NCBI GenBank assembly: GCA_022712895.1
Contig: JAFLJS010000027.1
Coordinates: 1-39,682, forward strand
DNA: 39,682 bases
Reading direction: 5' to 3'
Source: Desulfocapsa sp.
GTDB taxonomy: Bacteria; Desulfobacterota; Desulfobulbia; Desulfobulbales; Desulfocapsaceae
Of this stretch, positions 16,816-26,276 are shown piece by piece. Every line of letters starts with the position of its first letter. Within the stretch, counting starts at the first letter, position 1. The notes beneath the pieces are model-generated. The model saw only the letters and a list, made by a program, of their open reading frames with translations, had not been told where the DNA came from and did no database searches. Both the position numbers and the translations under genes were made by a program.

Positions 16816-19596
16816 TTACACTTTTACAGATAATACAGAAGTGATGGCATCGTTCAGTTCTTTCAAATCAAAAGGTTTGGCAATGGCAGCACAAAACCCA
16901 TATTTTTTATAATCTGCCATAACTGGATCGTTAGAATAGCCAGAGGCAACGATAAGTTTTGCTTCAGGATCGATTGCAAGGAGTTTTTCGGCTGCTTCCC
17001 GCCCTCCTATTCCTCCTGGAATAGTAAGATCCATAATGATAATATCGACGGGTGTTTTTTTGTCTTGAAGTTCCTGGTACTTATCGATGGCCTGTCTTCC
17101 ATTTGAAACCATGACAGGTTCATGCCCTAAATTTTCAAGTTGTGCTTGAGCGACGTCGCGAATCATTTTGTCGTCATCCATTATCATTATTCTGCACGCT
17201 TTTGTTGCTGTGGGTTTATTCGGTTTGCGTGTAGTTGTACTCCCTGTGACGGGTACGGCAGGTAAGTACAATGTAAATGTAGTTCCCTGTCCTGGTAGAG
17301 AGTCAACAGTGATAAAGCCTTCGTGTTTATTTATAATTGAATGGCAAATCGCAAGTCCCAAGCCACTTCCACGCTGTTTTGTCGAAAAATACGGGTCAAA
17401 TATTTTATCTATGATTTTTTTGGAAATGCCAACGCCTGTATCTTTGATGGTCACTCGGACATAATCGCCATTGTCGATACTCAAGTGTGCTTCACTGGCA
17501 GCATCATGAATGTTACTGCATTCAATTGCAATCAACCCACCTTCCGGCATGGCATGTTGAGCATTTATTATGATATTTTGAATGACTTGACCTAGCTGAC
17601 CACTGTCCACATCAACCTTCCAGAGGTCATCCGGTGAGTTGTAGGTACAAGAAACCTGACTGCCGTGGAGAACAAAGTCTGCTGAGTCTGCAATTAACTC
17701 GGGCAATGCTATTATTCCCCTGACAGGTTCTCCACCCTTGGCAAAGGTCAGCAGTTGCTGTGTCAGTTTTGTCGCTCTTCGAGTTGCTTTTTTGGCATCA
17801 CTGAGAAGAGAGATTGTTTTACTGTCTTCCTGGTCGATTCTGTAGCTGACCAGTTCGATGTTGCCGAGGATGGCGGCAAGAATATTGTTGAAATCATGGG
17901 CAATACCGCCTGCCAGGACACCGATGGATTCGAGCTTCTTGATTTTGAGCAGCTCTTCTTCTATTCTCCGCTCATGGCTGACATCGCGAAATACGATTAC
18001 AACACCAACTATTTCACTTGCTAAGTTACGTATTGGAGCACCACTATCGGCTATGCTGCGTATTGTTCCATCCTTGGCAATAATGGCAGTGTGGTTGGCA
18101 AGGCCTATAATCCTGCCAGTTTCAAGAACCCTTTGTACCGGGCTAGCACATTTTTGACCTGTTTTTTCATTGATAATATTGAAAACTGTAGAGGACGGCT
18201 TCCCCTGAGCTCTTTCGCTGCTCCAGCCGGTAATTTCTTCAGCTCCTCTGTTTATAAAAACAATCTTACCGTCGGTATCAGTGGCAATAACACCTTCACT
18301 AATGGAACGCAGGATAACTGTCAGCCATTCCTGCTGGGCGGCAAGGTTTTTTTCGGCTTCTTTTTTCTCAGAGATATCCTGTACAGTGGCATAGATGACC
18401 TCATTACTACCGAAGAGAATTCTCTCCAGATTTACCAGCACCTCGAAGGTCGATCCATCATGGGGTCGACGAGCAATCCATTCAAATTGCTGTGCTTCGC
18501 CTTTAGCAGCTTTATCCCAGTATTCTGTGAGTATCTTTAATGGATTCTCGGGAGCAGAGTAATCATCGGTTATGGATAAATGTAACCCTTCTTCCTTTTC
18601 TACACCAAACATCACCTGCATGGTTCTGTTGATATTAATGATGTTCCCTTCCATGTCATGTATGAAAATGGCAGCAGGAGAAGAGTCGAATGTCATTTGC
18701 AATTCACTTGTCTTCACAGCGACTTGTCTTTTTAAAAACAGAGAAATAAGTAGAACGACAAGAAATAGTCCACCGCCAGCTAGTAGTGTGGGCATAATCC
18801 ACTGCGGAATAGTAGTAGCATGACTTCCTTGAAACCACTTTTCAAGAGACCGGTAATAAATAGAATTCTTGTCTTCTCGTAATTCTTTGAGGTGGTGGTC
18901 TATGGCTCGTAACAGATCACCATTTTGTCCTTTAGGAGTTGCATAACGAACTTCGATGGGGTTGAAAATCATGGGTGTTGCTTTTACCTGGAATTGATGT
19001 GCATTTTGCATCGCATACATTCGGTTCACAACACCGACATCTACTTTTCCACTGGCAACCTGCTGAAGAACAGCATCATAATTGTTTACAGGAACTATTG
19101 TTACAGCCTTGTTGAATTTATCCATGAGGTCCAGAAAAACTTTTGCATGAATATCTTTTTGTAGCAGTGCAACAGCTTTTCCATCAAGTTCGAGAAGCGA
19201 TGAAACGGAGGCGTCAGGGTGACGATAAAGCCTTCCCCAGTTAGTAATTAATGTTTGCTGAGAGTAGTCAAATATTTCTTTTCGCTCATCAGATACTGCG
19301 ATGGCAACCTGGAGGTCTATTTCTCCAGCTTTAAGCCTTTGCAAACATTCTGGCCAGCTGCCCTCTATAAACTGTAGTTTCCACCCCTCCTGCTTGGCGA
19401 TATGGCGCAGGACATCAACGGTAAGTCCCTGGAATGTTCCTTGCTCGTCTTGAAAGGCGAGGGGCTTGTTACTGTATATGCCGACTTTGATGGTTTTGCC
19501 AAACGATTGACTTGATAAGAAAAAGATAGAAAAAAAGATGAGCAGGAAACTCGGTAGTTGATTCCTGAAATGTTGCAGACAATAGTTGAAAAGCAT
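16816..19596 (-). CDS. Hybrid sensor histidine kinase with periplasmic solute-binding domain
   Basis: This 926-residue membrane kinase probably senses a small solute. In order: a signal peptide (about 1-33); a family 3 solute-binding domain (about 36-255; KVGIYSNKPLAFQDEQGTFQ); a membrane segment (about 270-292); two PAS domains (about 305-420, 425-545; AAIFIHDMEGNI, GVIATDTDGKI); and a HisKA H-box (GVLAGGIAHDFNNILAA). A HATPase follows (N-box NAQHAMPEGG, DTGVGI, GSGLGLAI), then a C-terminal receiver with Asp in IIIMDLTIPGG. The BvgS-like layout suggests a phosphorelay. AGGAG lies 7 nt before the ATG. No partner regulator is adjacent; the nearest stand-alone receiver is at 32.3 kb. Confidence 0.93.
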   Translation of the reverse strand: MLFNYCLQHFRNQLPSFLLIFFSIFFLSSQSFGKTIKVGIYSNKPLAFQDEQGTFQGLTVDVLRHIAKQEGWKLQFIEGSWPECLQRLKAGEIDLQVAIAVSDERKEIFDYSQQTLITNWGRLYRHPDASVSSLLELDGKAVALLQKDIHAKVFLDLMDKFNKAVTIVPVNNYDAVLQQVASGKVDVGVVNRMYAMQNAHQFQVKATPMIFNPIEVRYATPKGQNGDLLRAIDHHLKELREDKNSIYYRSLEKWFQGSHATTIPQWIMPTLLAGGGLFLVVLLISLFLKRQVAVKTSELQMTFDSSPAAIFIHDMEGNIININRTMQVMFGVEKEEGLHLSITDDYSAPENPLKILTEYWDKAAKGEAQQFEWIARRPHDGSTFEVLVNLERILFGSNEVIYATVQDISEKKEAEKNLAAQQEWLTVILRSISEGVIATDTDGKIVFINRGAEEITGWSSERAQGKPSSTVFNIINEKTGQKCASPVQRVLETGRIIGLANHTAIIAKDGTIRSIADSGAPIRNLASEIVGVVIVFRDVSHERRIEEELLKIKKLESIGVLAGGIAHDFNNILAAILGNIELVSYRIDQEDSKTISLLSDAKKATRRATKLTQQLLTFAKGGEPVRGIIALPELIADSADFVLHGSQVSCTYNSPDDLWKVDVDSGQLGQVIQNIIINAQHAMPEGGLIAIECSNIHDAASEAHLSIDNGDYVRVTIKDTGVGISKKIIDKIFDPYFSTKQRGSGLGLAICHSIINKHEGFITVDSLPGQGTTFTLYLPAVPVTGSTTTRKPNKPTATKACRIMIMDDDKMIRDVAQAQLENLGHEPVMVSNGRQAIDKYQELQDKKTPVDIIIMDLTIPGGIGGREAAEKLLAIDPEAKLIVASGYSNDPVMADYKKYGFCAAIAKPFDLKELNDAITSVLSVKV

Positions 19597-20267
19597 TCGT
19601 AACTCCTGGAAGCACAGTTTGTTTTTTCATTCGTTTAGAATCAATAAGGATTCTTCAAGCATGTCTCAATACACTGTCTTCTGTCAGGCGATCCTAGCTG
19701 GTATTAATGTTTTCGAAGTTAGCGCTAATAAAAAAGACTAATGTTACATAATGTTTATGGTGCTTTGCCCGTGAGGTCTTCTTCTCAAAAAAAATCTAGG
19801 AATATACCTCGAATGAGTACACCACTCAGGAAATCACGGTGGTTGATTCGAGTGTTTTTGCCAGATTGTTATATTCGATGTATTTAGGGCTCGACAGTCT
19901 GGCACTGACGGTTGACTATAACCATAGTCCTAAGCTGTTTTACTCATGGTATCTTGATTTTTTGGGGGAAGAAAAAGTTATATCGTAATAATGGTAAATT
20001 ATAACAATATAATAGGAAAAATGGAATGTAAAATATCGGCTAACTGTCTGTAGTTACGCCTTCGGAGAGAGTGGGTGTCTCTGCCTGTCGTGATATCGGT
20101 CTGTTCACCTGATTCTAACAGTGTATTTTTTTTGTTTTACTTATTCCCGTAGAGTGTCAGCACTTGGACAACGACAAGGAATATGGTAGAAGAATTGTAT
20201 GAATAGACACCTTTTTTTGTAGGCTCTCCCTGCAATGACCAAAGAAATATAGTTTTATGAAATCTCT
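19597..20267. other. 671-bp intergenic region, no gene recognised
   Basis: This A+T-rich stretch separates the divergent kinase and nadE genes and must contain both promoters. A perfect 10-bp palindrome TTAGCGCTAA lies at 19719-19728. Short open frames (for example one of 24 codons from about 19813) look like nothing known and have no good ribosome-binding site. No tRNA, rRNA or convincing structured RNA was seen. Confidence 0.5.
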
Positions 20268-21905
20268 ATGAAAATAGCACTGGTTCAGATAAATCCCATA
20301 ATTGGTGATTTTACATATAATAGTCGAAAAATTATTACAGCTTGTATCGAAGCCGAAAAGGCAGGTTGCGGGCTCGTTATCTTTCCGGAGTTGGTTCTTT
20401 CCGGCTATCCTCCTCACGACCTGTTGGAGCGAAATGCATTTCTTGTAGCCCATGATGAGGCCCTCGCTTCTCTTTGTCATGCATTTCCGGATATCGATGT
20501 TGTTTTGGGTTGTCTTGAAGCAAGGGCCACTGCCAGTGATGGAAAAAAGTTATTTAACAGTGCTTTTGTTGTCCAGCGTGGGAAAATTGTACAAAAAATA
20601 CGAAAACAGCTGTTGCCAACCTACGATGTCTTTGATGAGAAACGATGGTTTGCGCCAGGAAACGAGTCAGAAGTGTTCGAGTGGCAAGGAATACGTTTTG
20701 GGATCACCATCTGTGAAGATATATGGCATTCTGAAATCAGGGAATATCAAAAAGATCCTGTGGCTGGTTTTTTTGCAGAAGGACGGCGGATTGATTGCCT
20801 CATAAATATTTCTGCATCACCTTTTCAGCGTGATAAAGAGGCTACCAGACATAGACTTTTCCAGGCAATCTGCAGAACTCATTCTGTACCCTTGTTGTAT
20901 GCCAATCAGGTTGGGGGACAGGATTCTCTGCTTTTTGATGGTCGCAGTCTTGTTATGGATGCAAAAGGAGAAATATGTGCCAAGGCCAAGGGCTTTGAGG
21001 AAGATATGCTCCTGGTCGATACTGAAAGCTGGTGTGGAGCAATGCACGGAGAGCTACAGGAAGATGAGGTAGCAGCAGTTCATGACGCTCTGGTTATGGG
21101 CATCAATGATTATGTGTGTAAAAGTGGTTTTCGCTCTGTGGTCCTTGGACTGTCTGGTGGCATTGATTCGGCGTTAACTGCGGCTCTGGCAGTAAGAGCA
21201 CTGGGTGCTGAAAACGTTTTGGGAGTGGCTCTGCCTTCGCCTTACAGTTCCAATGATTCCATGGAGGATGCTCAAGGCCTTGCTCTGAATATGGGGTTTC
21301 GCTTTGAAGTGTTGCGTATAAGCAATCTTTTTGCCGGATTCAAAGAGACTTTGCAACCGCTTTTTGCAGGTCTTGAAGAAGATCTCACCGAACAGAATCT
21401 GCAAGCACGTATTCGTGGGAATCTACTGATGGCCCTGTCGAATAAATTTGGTCATCTTCTGCTTTCCACGGGCAATAAAAGTGAGATGGCAGTTGGGTAC
21501 TGTACATTGTATGGTGACATGAGTGGTGGGCTTGCCGTTATTTCTGATGTTCCGAAACAATTGGTGTATGAGTTGTCCCGCTATATCAACCGTGATAAAG
21601 AGATAATTCCAGATCGTACCATTACAAAAGCACCGACAGCAGAATTAAAACCAGACCAGTGCGATCAGGACGATCTGCCGGACTATGCAATTTTAGACCA
21701 GATCCTTGAATTACATCTTGAAGCGCATCTTGATGTGGAGAAAATAACAGCACAGGGTTTTGCAAAAGAACTGGTTACGGATGTGTTGCGTCGTGTACGC
21801 TTGAACGAGTATAAACGAAAACAGGCTCCCATGGGGCTAAAGGTCACCAGTAAGGCTTTCGGTTGCGGCCGCAGGTATCCAAATGTACAGAACTTTAATA
21901 ACTAA
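20268..21905 (+). CDS. nadE: Glutamine-dependent NAD+ synthetase
   Basis: NadE converts nicotinic acid adenine dinucleotide to NAD+, using ammonia channelled from glutamine. The N-terminal nitrilase-type glutaminase domain (about 1-255) has the Glu41-Lys113-Cys149 triad (FPELVLSGYPP, KQLLPTYDVF, ITICEDIW). The C-terminal synthetase domain has the PP-loop SGGIDS at 296-301, LLSTGNKSEMAVGYCTLYGD and KAPTAELKPDQ. The 545-residue length is normal. The ATG has no clear Shine-Dalgarno sequence. Only 3 bp separate it from the multiheme cytochrome gene, so the two are almost certainly co-transcribed, an unexpected pairing. Confidence 0.96.
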   Translation: MKIALVQINPIIGDFTYNSRKIITACIEAEKAGCGLVIFPELVLSGYPPHDLLERNAFLVAHDEALASLCHAFPDIDVVLGCLEARATASDGKKLFNSAFVVQRGKIVQKIRKQLLPTYDVFDEKRWFAPGNESEVFEWQGIRFGITICEDIWHSEIREYQKDPVAGFFAEGRRIDCLINISASPFQRDKEATRHRLFQAICRTHSVPLLYANQVGGQDSLLFDGRSLVMDAKGEICAKAKGFEEDMLLVDTESWCGAMHGELQEDEVAAVHDALVMGINDYVCKSGFRSVVLGLSGGIDSALTAALAVRALGAENVLGVALPSPYSSNDSMEDAQGLALNMGFRFEVLRISNLFAGFKETLQPLFAGLEEDLTEQNLQARIRGNLLMALSNKFGHLLLSTGNKSEMAVGYCTLYGDMSGGLAVISDVPKQLVYELSRYINRDKEIIPDRTITKAPTAELKPDQCDQDDLPDYAILDQILELHLEAHLDVEKITAQGFAKELVTDVLRRVRLNEYKRKQAPMGLKVTSKAFGCGRRYPNVQNFNN

Positions 21906-21908
21906 GTA

Positions 21909-23657
21909 ATGAGTAAAAAATCTAAAAAATCGGTATTCCTGTTGCTGCTCATCCTTGTTGCGGCGCTGGTTATTTACCGTGAATTGTTGGTGAAACGTCC
22001 GGATCAGGTGTATGTCACCACCAGCGGTCGTATTGATATGTGCCTCTCCTGTCACAAAACTGAGAAACTCGACCCCGCCCATGATCCGCGTGTCATTGGT
22101 TGCGCTTCCTGCCATTTGGGGGACGCCCTGGCCCTTGATGAGGAAACAGCTCATAAAGGTATGGTGATAAATCCCGGGGATCTGAGGGTCGTGGAAAAAA
22201 CCTGTGGTGTCGAAGGGTGTCATCCAACGGATGTGGAAAAGGTGATGAATTCCCTTATGGCTACAAACCGTGGAATAATTGGTACGCTTCTCTATTATTG
22301 GGGAGAATCCGATTCGCAGGATACGGATCTCACAGTAAAACAGCTTATTGACAGTGGTGAAACTTCTTTGGCACTGGATTATTTTAGAAAACTCTGTGCT
22401 ACCTGCCATCTCTGGAAGCAGAAGAATGATCTGCCGGGCGCACCCGACTTTTTTAATGAAAAGGGTGGCGGTTGTTCAGCTTGTCACTATCTTCTGCCGG
22501 AAGGTTCTGAGCGTCAGGGGGTTGCCGGATTTGATGATGCAACTAAGGCAGAAAAGAAAAAGATTCATCCTCATATTATCAAAAAAGTAGCAGAAGAAAA
22601 CTGCATTCGCTGCCATAATCGTTCCGGGCGGATTGGTATTTCCTACACTGGTGTTTTTGAGTCTGAGGGCTATGGTACACCCTATGAACATGGCGGCATG
22701 AGCTCGAAGCAGTTGCCGGGGCAGCGTTTTTACCTCGAGATTGCTGAAGATATTCACCATCAAAAAGAGATGGCTTGTATCGATTGTCATACCCGAAATG
22801 AGATCATGGGAGATGGTACCAGTTATGCTCACTACGAGGATCAGCTCGAGATAAGTTGTGAAATGTGTCATTCTGGAAATCCTGGAAAGACGCGTAAGGG
22901 AGACGATGTTTCTAATATTTACATGAAAGATGGCCAGTTTGTGATGACGGGTCGGGTAAATGATAGAGTCTACCCTCTGGCTGCTCCCAAAAAGGATGTG
23001 TGTGAAATCGACTTCCATAAGCGGGTAACCTGTGAAGCATGTCACTCCACCTGGGTTCCACAATGTTATGGTTGTCATGCAAAACGAGATGCTACCGAGA
23101 AACATCTTGATAAACTGACTCTTAAGGAAACTGCAGGCATGTGGGAAGAGGGGCGCTCATACATCCGCTACGAGAAACCCATGCTGGCAGTATGGGCCGA
23201 TGAAGTGGTAATCGTCACTCCAGGTTGCCAGGATATTGTTACTTTGATCGATGAAGAGGGAAATGTCGAGGGCGGTTTTAACCGCTTTACCATGGCTGCC
23301 ATTAGCCCTCACACCACCCAGGCCAAGGGAAGAAGTTGCAGTGATTGTCATCAGTCCACAAAAACGGTGGGCCTGGGAGAAGGCACCGTATCTATAGATG
23401 AAAAGGGCAAGTGGTCGTTTACGGCCCTTGATCAGGGGGTGGACACATTATCCGGGCAGACTGTGCCTTTTGATGCCTTTGTCAATATTGAGGGGGAGGC
23501 TTTGCAGCACAGTTCACGGCCAGATCTTCGTCCCTTTAATAAAGTAGAGTTACAAAATATACTTCGGATTGGGCAGTGCGTTGGCTGCCATGATACTTAC
23601 GCTGATCCGGTGTGGAAGAAGTATGACCGAAAGGCGGAATGCGTGCGACGTGAATAA
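21909..23657 (+). CDS. Membrane-anchored 12-heme cytochrome c
   Basis: The 582-residue protein starts with a basic stretch and one hydrophobic anchor (residues about 9-23, FLLLLILVAALVIY) and should sit on the periplasmic face of the inner membrane. It has eleven CXXCH sites, beginning at Cys45, 65, 163, 189, 232, 290, 317, 375, 386, 477 and 557, plus one CX4CH at Cys99-His105. That makes up to twelve covalent hemes. I cannot assign it to a named family; it likely takes electrons from the quinone pool or passes them to a periplasmic reductase (inference). It follows nadE by 3 bp and is followed by a cNMP-binding regulator-like gene. Confidence 0.9.
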   Translation: MSKKSKKSVFLLLLILVAALVIYRELLVKRPDQVYVTTSGRIDMCLSCHKTEKLDPAHDPRVIGCASCHLGDALALDEETAHKGMVINPGDLRVVEKTCGVEGCHPTDVEKVMNSLMATNRGIIGTLLYYWGESDSQDTDLTVKQLIDSGETSLALDYFRKLCATCHLWKQKNDLPGAPDFFNEKGGGCSACHYLLPEGSERQGVAGFDDATKAEKKKIHPHIIKKVAEENCIRCHNRSGRIGISYTGVFESEGYGTPYEHGGMSSKQLPGQRFYLEIAEDIHHQKEMACIDCHTRNEIMGDGTSYAHYEDQLEISCEMCHSGNPGKTRKGDDVSNIYMKDGQFVMTGRVNDRVYPLAAPKKDVCEIDFHKRVTCEACHSTWVPQCYGCHAKRDATEKHLDKLTLKETAGMWEEGRSYIRYEKPMLAVWADEVVIVTPGCQDIVTLIDEEGNVEGGFNRFTMAAISPHTTQAKGRSCSDCHQSTKTVGLGEGTVSIDEKGKWSFTALDQGVDTLSGQTVPFDAFVNIEGEALQHSSRPDLRPFNKVELQNILRIGQCVGCHDTYADPVWKKYDRKAECVRRE

Positions 23658-23702
23658 GCTGCGTATATTGAAATGCTGAAAAGCAACAGGGGGGAAATAG
23701 TC

Positions 23703-24788
23703 ATGCAAAAGAAAAAAATTCGTGATGCGATTTTCACAGTCACAGAAGAACGCTCCTGTCCCATCTACAATGTCGGAGATGAATTACGAGTTGAAGACCT
23801 CTGTGTCGTTGTCCCTGATGCCAAGCCGGTGTGCATGGTTCTTGTGGGGAAGCTCATTGAAGTTACGATGAAGAAAGAGAGCTTTGAGCGTTTCTCGCAG
23901 CTTGGCTCGCAACACCTTAAATTCGATTGCGGCGGTTGTGAGGGGAAAATCATCTTTCAGTATAAAAAACAGAAGGGTTTCTCAACGGTGCAGATGAAGC
24001 TTCTGTCTGAAGCGGAAGAACGCAGACGCAAGCAGCACTTGGCAATATTTTTTGACAGACTTCGTGAATTTCAGCTTTTTGAATCTCTTGATGACGATGC
24101 ACTTCTTGATCTGGCAGGACTCCTTGAACATAAAAAATACAAGAAAGATAAAGTTGTTTTGAAAGCCGGAGACCCCGGAAGGCACCTCTTTATACTCTTG
24201 TCGGGGCAGGTAGGCGTTATCGCCCATGATGGTGAGAGACTCGCTTCCATGGGGAGTGGTGAAATCTTTGGTGAAATGAGTTTGCTGTCTGGCGAGCCTG
24301 TTTCCTGTTCCATTCATTCGCTGGCTGAAACGGAAGCTGCGCTGCTCAGTGTGAAAAATTTCAAACATGTGTTGAAAAAAAATCCTGTCCTGCAACTGTT
24401 TCTTTTAAAAATGTTGGTAGATCGGGCCCAGGCCATGGCTCTTCGTTCCGGGAATATAACTTCTGGTATGTCGGGCGAGCTAAGTGAAATCAGTGCAGTA
24501 GAACTCCTTCAGTTAATAAATTCAAGTCAAAAAACAGGGCATGTTGAGTTGATTCTTAGCGATGCCAAGGGCAGTATCTTCTTCTCCGAAGGCGAAATTA
24601 TTCATGTTCGCTACAAAACCCTTCGAGATAAAGAGGCTCTTTTTGAGTTGCTTGCTAAAAAAGAGGGGCATTTCACCTACGCCAAGGGAGTTCCGATGGA
24701 GTTGACACATTTGGAGCCTTTGGGCGGTTTTATGGGGCTTATAATGGAAGGTGTGCAGTATATTGATGAGCAGGAGTATGGCCCCTGA
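23703..24788 (+). CDS. cNMP-binding and DUF4388-like domain protein with Cys-containing N-terminal domain
   Basis: The 361-residue protein has three parts. The N-terminal domain (about 1-85; SCPIYNVGDELRVEDL, later CGGCEGKIIF) resembles small cysteine-containing TIGR04076-type proteins. The middle (about 115-230) is a cyclic-nucleotide-binding fold (VVLKAGDPGRHLFILLSGQV, GEIFGEMSLLSGEP). The C-terminal part (about 260-355; LSEISAVELLQLINSSQKTGHVEL) is DUF4388/PATAN-like. No DNA-binding HTH is visible, so it is probably a signalling adaptor. An ATG at 23673 would add ten residues; 23703 has a G-rich Shine-Dalgarno sequence and is preferred. It lies 45 bp after the 12-heme cytochrome, suggesting joint regulation. 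Confidence 0.75.
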   Translation: MQKKKIRDAIFTVTEERSCPIYNVGDELRVEDLCVVVPDAKPVCMVLVGKLIEVTMKKESFERFSQLGSQHLKFDCGGCEGKIIFQYKKQKGFSTVQMKLLSEAEERRRKQHLAIFFDRLREFQLFESLDDDALLDLAGLLEHKKYKKDKVVLKAGDPGRHLFILLSGQVGVIAHDGERLASMGSGEIFGEMSLLSGEPVSCSIHSLAETEAALLSVKNFKHVLKKNPVLQLFLLKMLVDRAQAMALRSGNITSGMSGELSEISAVELLQLINSSQKTGHVELILSDAKGSIFFSEGEIIHVRYKTLRDKEALFELLAKKEGHFTYAKGVPMELTHLEPLGGFMGLIMEGVQYIDEQEYGP

Positions 24789-24836
24789 TCAGTATACTTT
24801 TTTTGTGAAACCTAACGGGTTATAGATAACTACAAA

Positions 24837-25604
24837 CTACAGTACCCGCATGGTAAGATTCCCAATTCCCTGCTTCACGAGAGAGAGTTTTTGGGCAAGT
24901 CCGTAAGAGAGGTCAACATCTCGCCCTTCTATGTATGGGCCTCGGTCTGTGACAACAGCTCTCACCATCTCCCCCGTTGCAGTATTCTTTAATTCAACTT
25001 TTGTACCAAGGGGCATTTCCTTATGGGCAATTGTTGCCGCATGCATATCGTATATGGCGCCGTTAGCCATGGGTCTGCCATGGAAGGCTTTACCATACCA
25101 ACTGGCAACAACAGGCTCTTCTCCAGTGCTTTGCGGTAGGCGAATTGTTATTTGCTGACCAATTTGAAGCGTTTTTGGGTCTGTGATGCCATTCTCTTTC
25201 ATGATGTCTTTGACGTGGACATGATATTTGTTGATTGCCAGATCCCAGAGAGTCTCTCCGGCTTTGATGGTGTGGGTGATGCTCTCTTCTTTATTTGTTG
25301 CAGGCATTGAGGGCAGAACCTGTTCGTGCTTGGCATTGATGCTGTGCATGAGTTTTGTTTGCTGTTGAGAAATGTGAATTGGTTCCTGGGAGACAGGTGA
25401 AGTTTTCGTTGCCTGTGCTTTTAGCAGGGACTTGTCAAAAGAATTTTCTGTGGTGATTGTGGCACCTTCTTTTAAGAACCAGTTGCCATTCTTCGCCTTG
25501 CCAATACTCTGGGGATTGTTTTTTTGAAGTGCTTCCCAGTTTGTGTTCAGTCTGCTGGTAACTCCTGCAATGGTATCGCCTTTTTGTACGTGGTATTCAA
25601 TCAT
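24837..25604 (-). CDS. LysM-LysM-RlpA (double-psi beta-barrel) protein without signal peptide
   Basis: The 255-residue protein has an N-terminal LysM-like repeat (EYHVQKGDTIAGVTSRLNTN, about 3-50), a Gln/Lys/Ser-rich linker, and a second LysM (about 108-156; THTIKAGETLWDLAINKY). An RlpA-type double-psi barrel fills about 163-255 (VVASWYGKAFHGRPMANG, ATIAHKEMPLGT, VTDRGPYIEGRDVDLSYGLA). The usual RlpA catalytic His and Asp are present, so it may be a lytic transglycosylase acting on denuded glycan. There is no signal peptide or lipobox, and AGGAG 7 nt before the ATG fixes the start, so export must be non-classical if it acts in the periplasm. It stands alone between convergent and divergent neighbours. 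Confidence 0.85.
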   Translation of the reverse strand: MIEYHVQKGDTIAGVTSRLNTNWEALQKNNPQSIGKAKNGNWFLKEGATITTENSFDKSLLKAQATKTSPVSQEPIHISQQQTKLMHSINAKHEQVLPSMPATNKEESITHTIKAGETLWDLAINKYHVHVKDIMKENGITDPKTLQIGQQITIRLPQSTGEEPVVASWYGKAFHGRPMANGAIYDMHAATIAHKEMPLGTKVELKNTATGEMVRAVVTDRGPYIEGRDVDLSYGLAQKLSLVKQGIGNLTMRVL

Positions 25605-26171
25605 CTATTGTCTCCTGTTTGTATCATGAGATATAGCAATTATTGTGCCAGTTCTGTATTTTGCTGAAAGAACGATGTTGTTACTGTTCGTGGTGGCCGT
25701 CTTCTCCCTCTTTTCTTTCTTCTCGTCATGTTTTTGACATTTGTTGAGAACTAATTGTATCAAGTGGAATTGTGACGTGAATTGAACGGGCTATGCTGGC
25801 TCTGAAGTACAGAGATGTTACCAGAGTGGGCAGTTTTATTTGAAGCTCAGGGAAGAATGCGTAGTGAAGGGGCTTGCTTTTAAATGCTCCCCCAAATTTA
25901 CCATTATCAATTTGTTGCTCTGCGTCTGCGTTGTTCTTTTCGCTGTTCCCCTCTCATTTGCAATTATAGCCAACTGTCAACACAAGTGGGCTGCTGTGCA
26001 AGTACCAGAATTGTAAAAGCGCTAATCGGCCAAAAAAAAGTTCTTTCTTTAATTCGATAAATAGGGTAATATTTCATGTTTTTCTGGTTTGATATGTAAG
26101 AAATTTTGTGGCGAAATGCATAATCTCCTGATTTGTATGGGGTTTTGTTTTCGTCTTGTTTTATTTGTGAA
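25605..26171. other. Non-coding stretch upstream of fusA
   Basis: No gene or known RNA is recognised in these 567 bp. They must contain the minus-strand promoter of the LysM-RlpA gene and plus-strand promoter(s) for fusA. A terminator-like hairpin at its right end implies that transcription starts within this stretch. Several TTGAXA- and TAWAAT-like boxes exist, but none at convincing spacing. Confidence 0.4.
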
Positions 26172-26209
26172 ATAGGGAGTTGCAGTAAGCTGTGGCTCCT
26201 TATTTTTTT
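26172..26209 (+). terminator. Terminator-like or attenuator hairpin upstream of fusA
   Basis: ATAGGGAG (26172-26179) pairs with CTCCTTAT (26196-26203) with one G-U. The inner TTGCAG/CTGTGG continues the stem through wobble pairs to a TAAG loop. Six T follow (26204-26209). It faces fusA and ends about 67 bp before its ATG. No plus-strand gene ends nearby, so it is either a leader attenuator or the end of a small unannotated transcript. Confidence 0.5.
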
Positions 26210-26220
26210 ATTTCATAGGA

Positions 26221-26252
26221 AGCTCTTTTTGAGCTACGTCGGGTTTGCCGAC
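26221..26252 (+). promoter_or_regulatory. Two tandem stem-loops in the fusA 5' leader
   Basis: AGCTC-TTTTT-GAGCT (26221-26235) and GTCGG-GTTTG-CCGAC (26238-26252) are two perfect 5-bp stems with 5-nt loops, separated by two bases. They end 24 nt before the fusA ATG. They may take part in translational control; their proximity to the hairpin at 26172 suggests one structured leader (inference). Confidence 0.4.
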
Positions 26253-26276
26253 AGAAAGAATCTGTAGAGGGTAGTC

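Noticed and set aside
18091-18540. 149-codon plus-strand frame antisense to the hybrid kinase
   Set aside because: Shadow of a clearly coding minus-strand gene.
22476-23105. 209-codon minus-strand frame inside the 12-heme cytochrome
   Set aside because: Antisense to an intact coding sequence whose CXXCH motifs confirm the plus strand.
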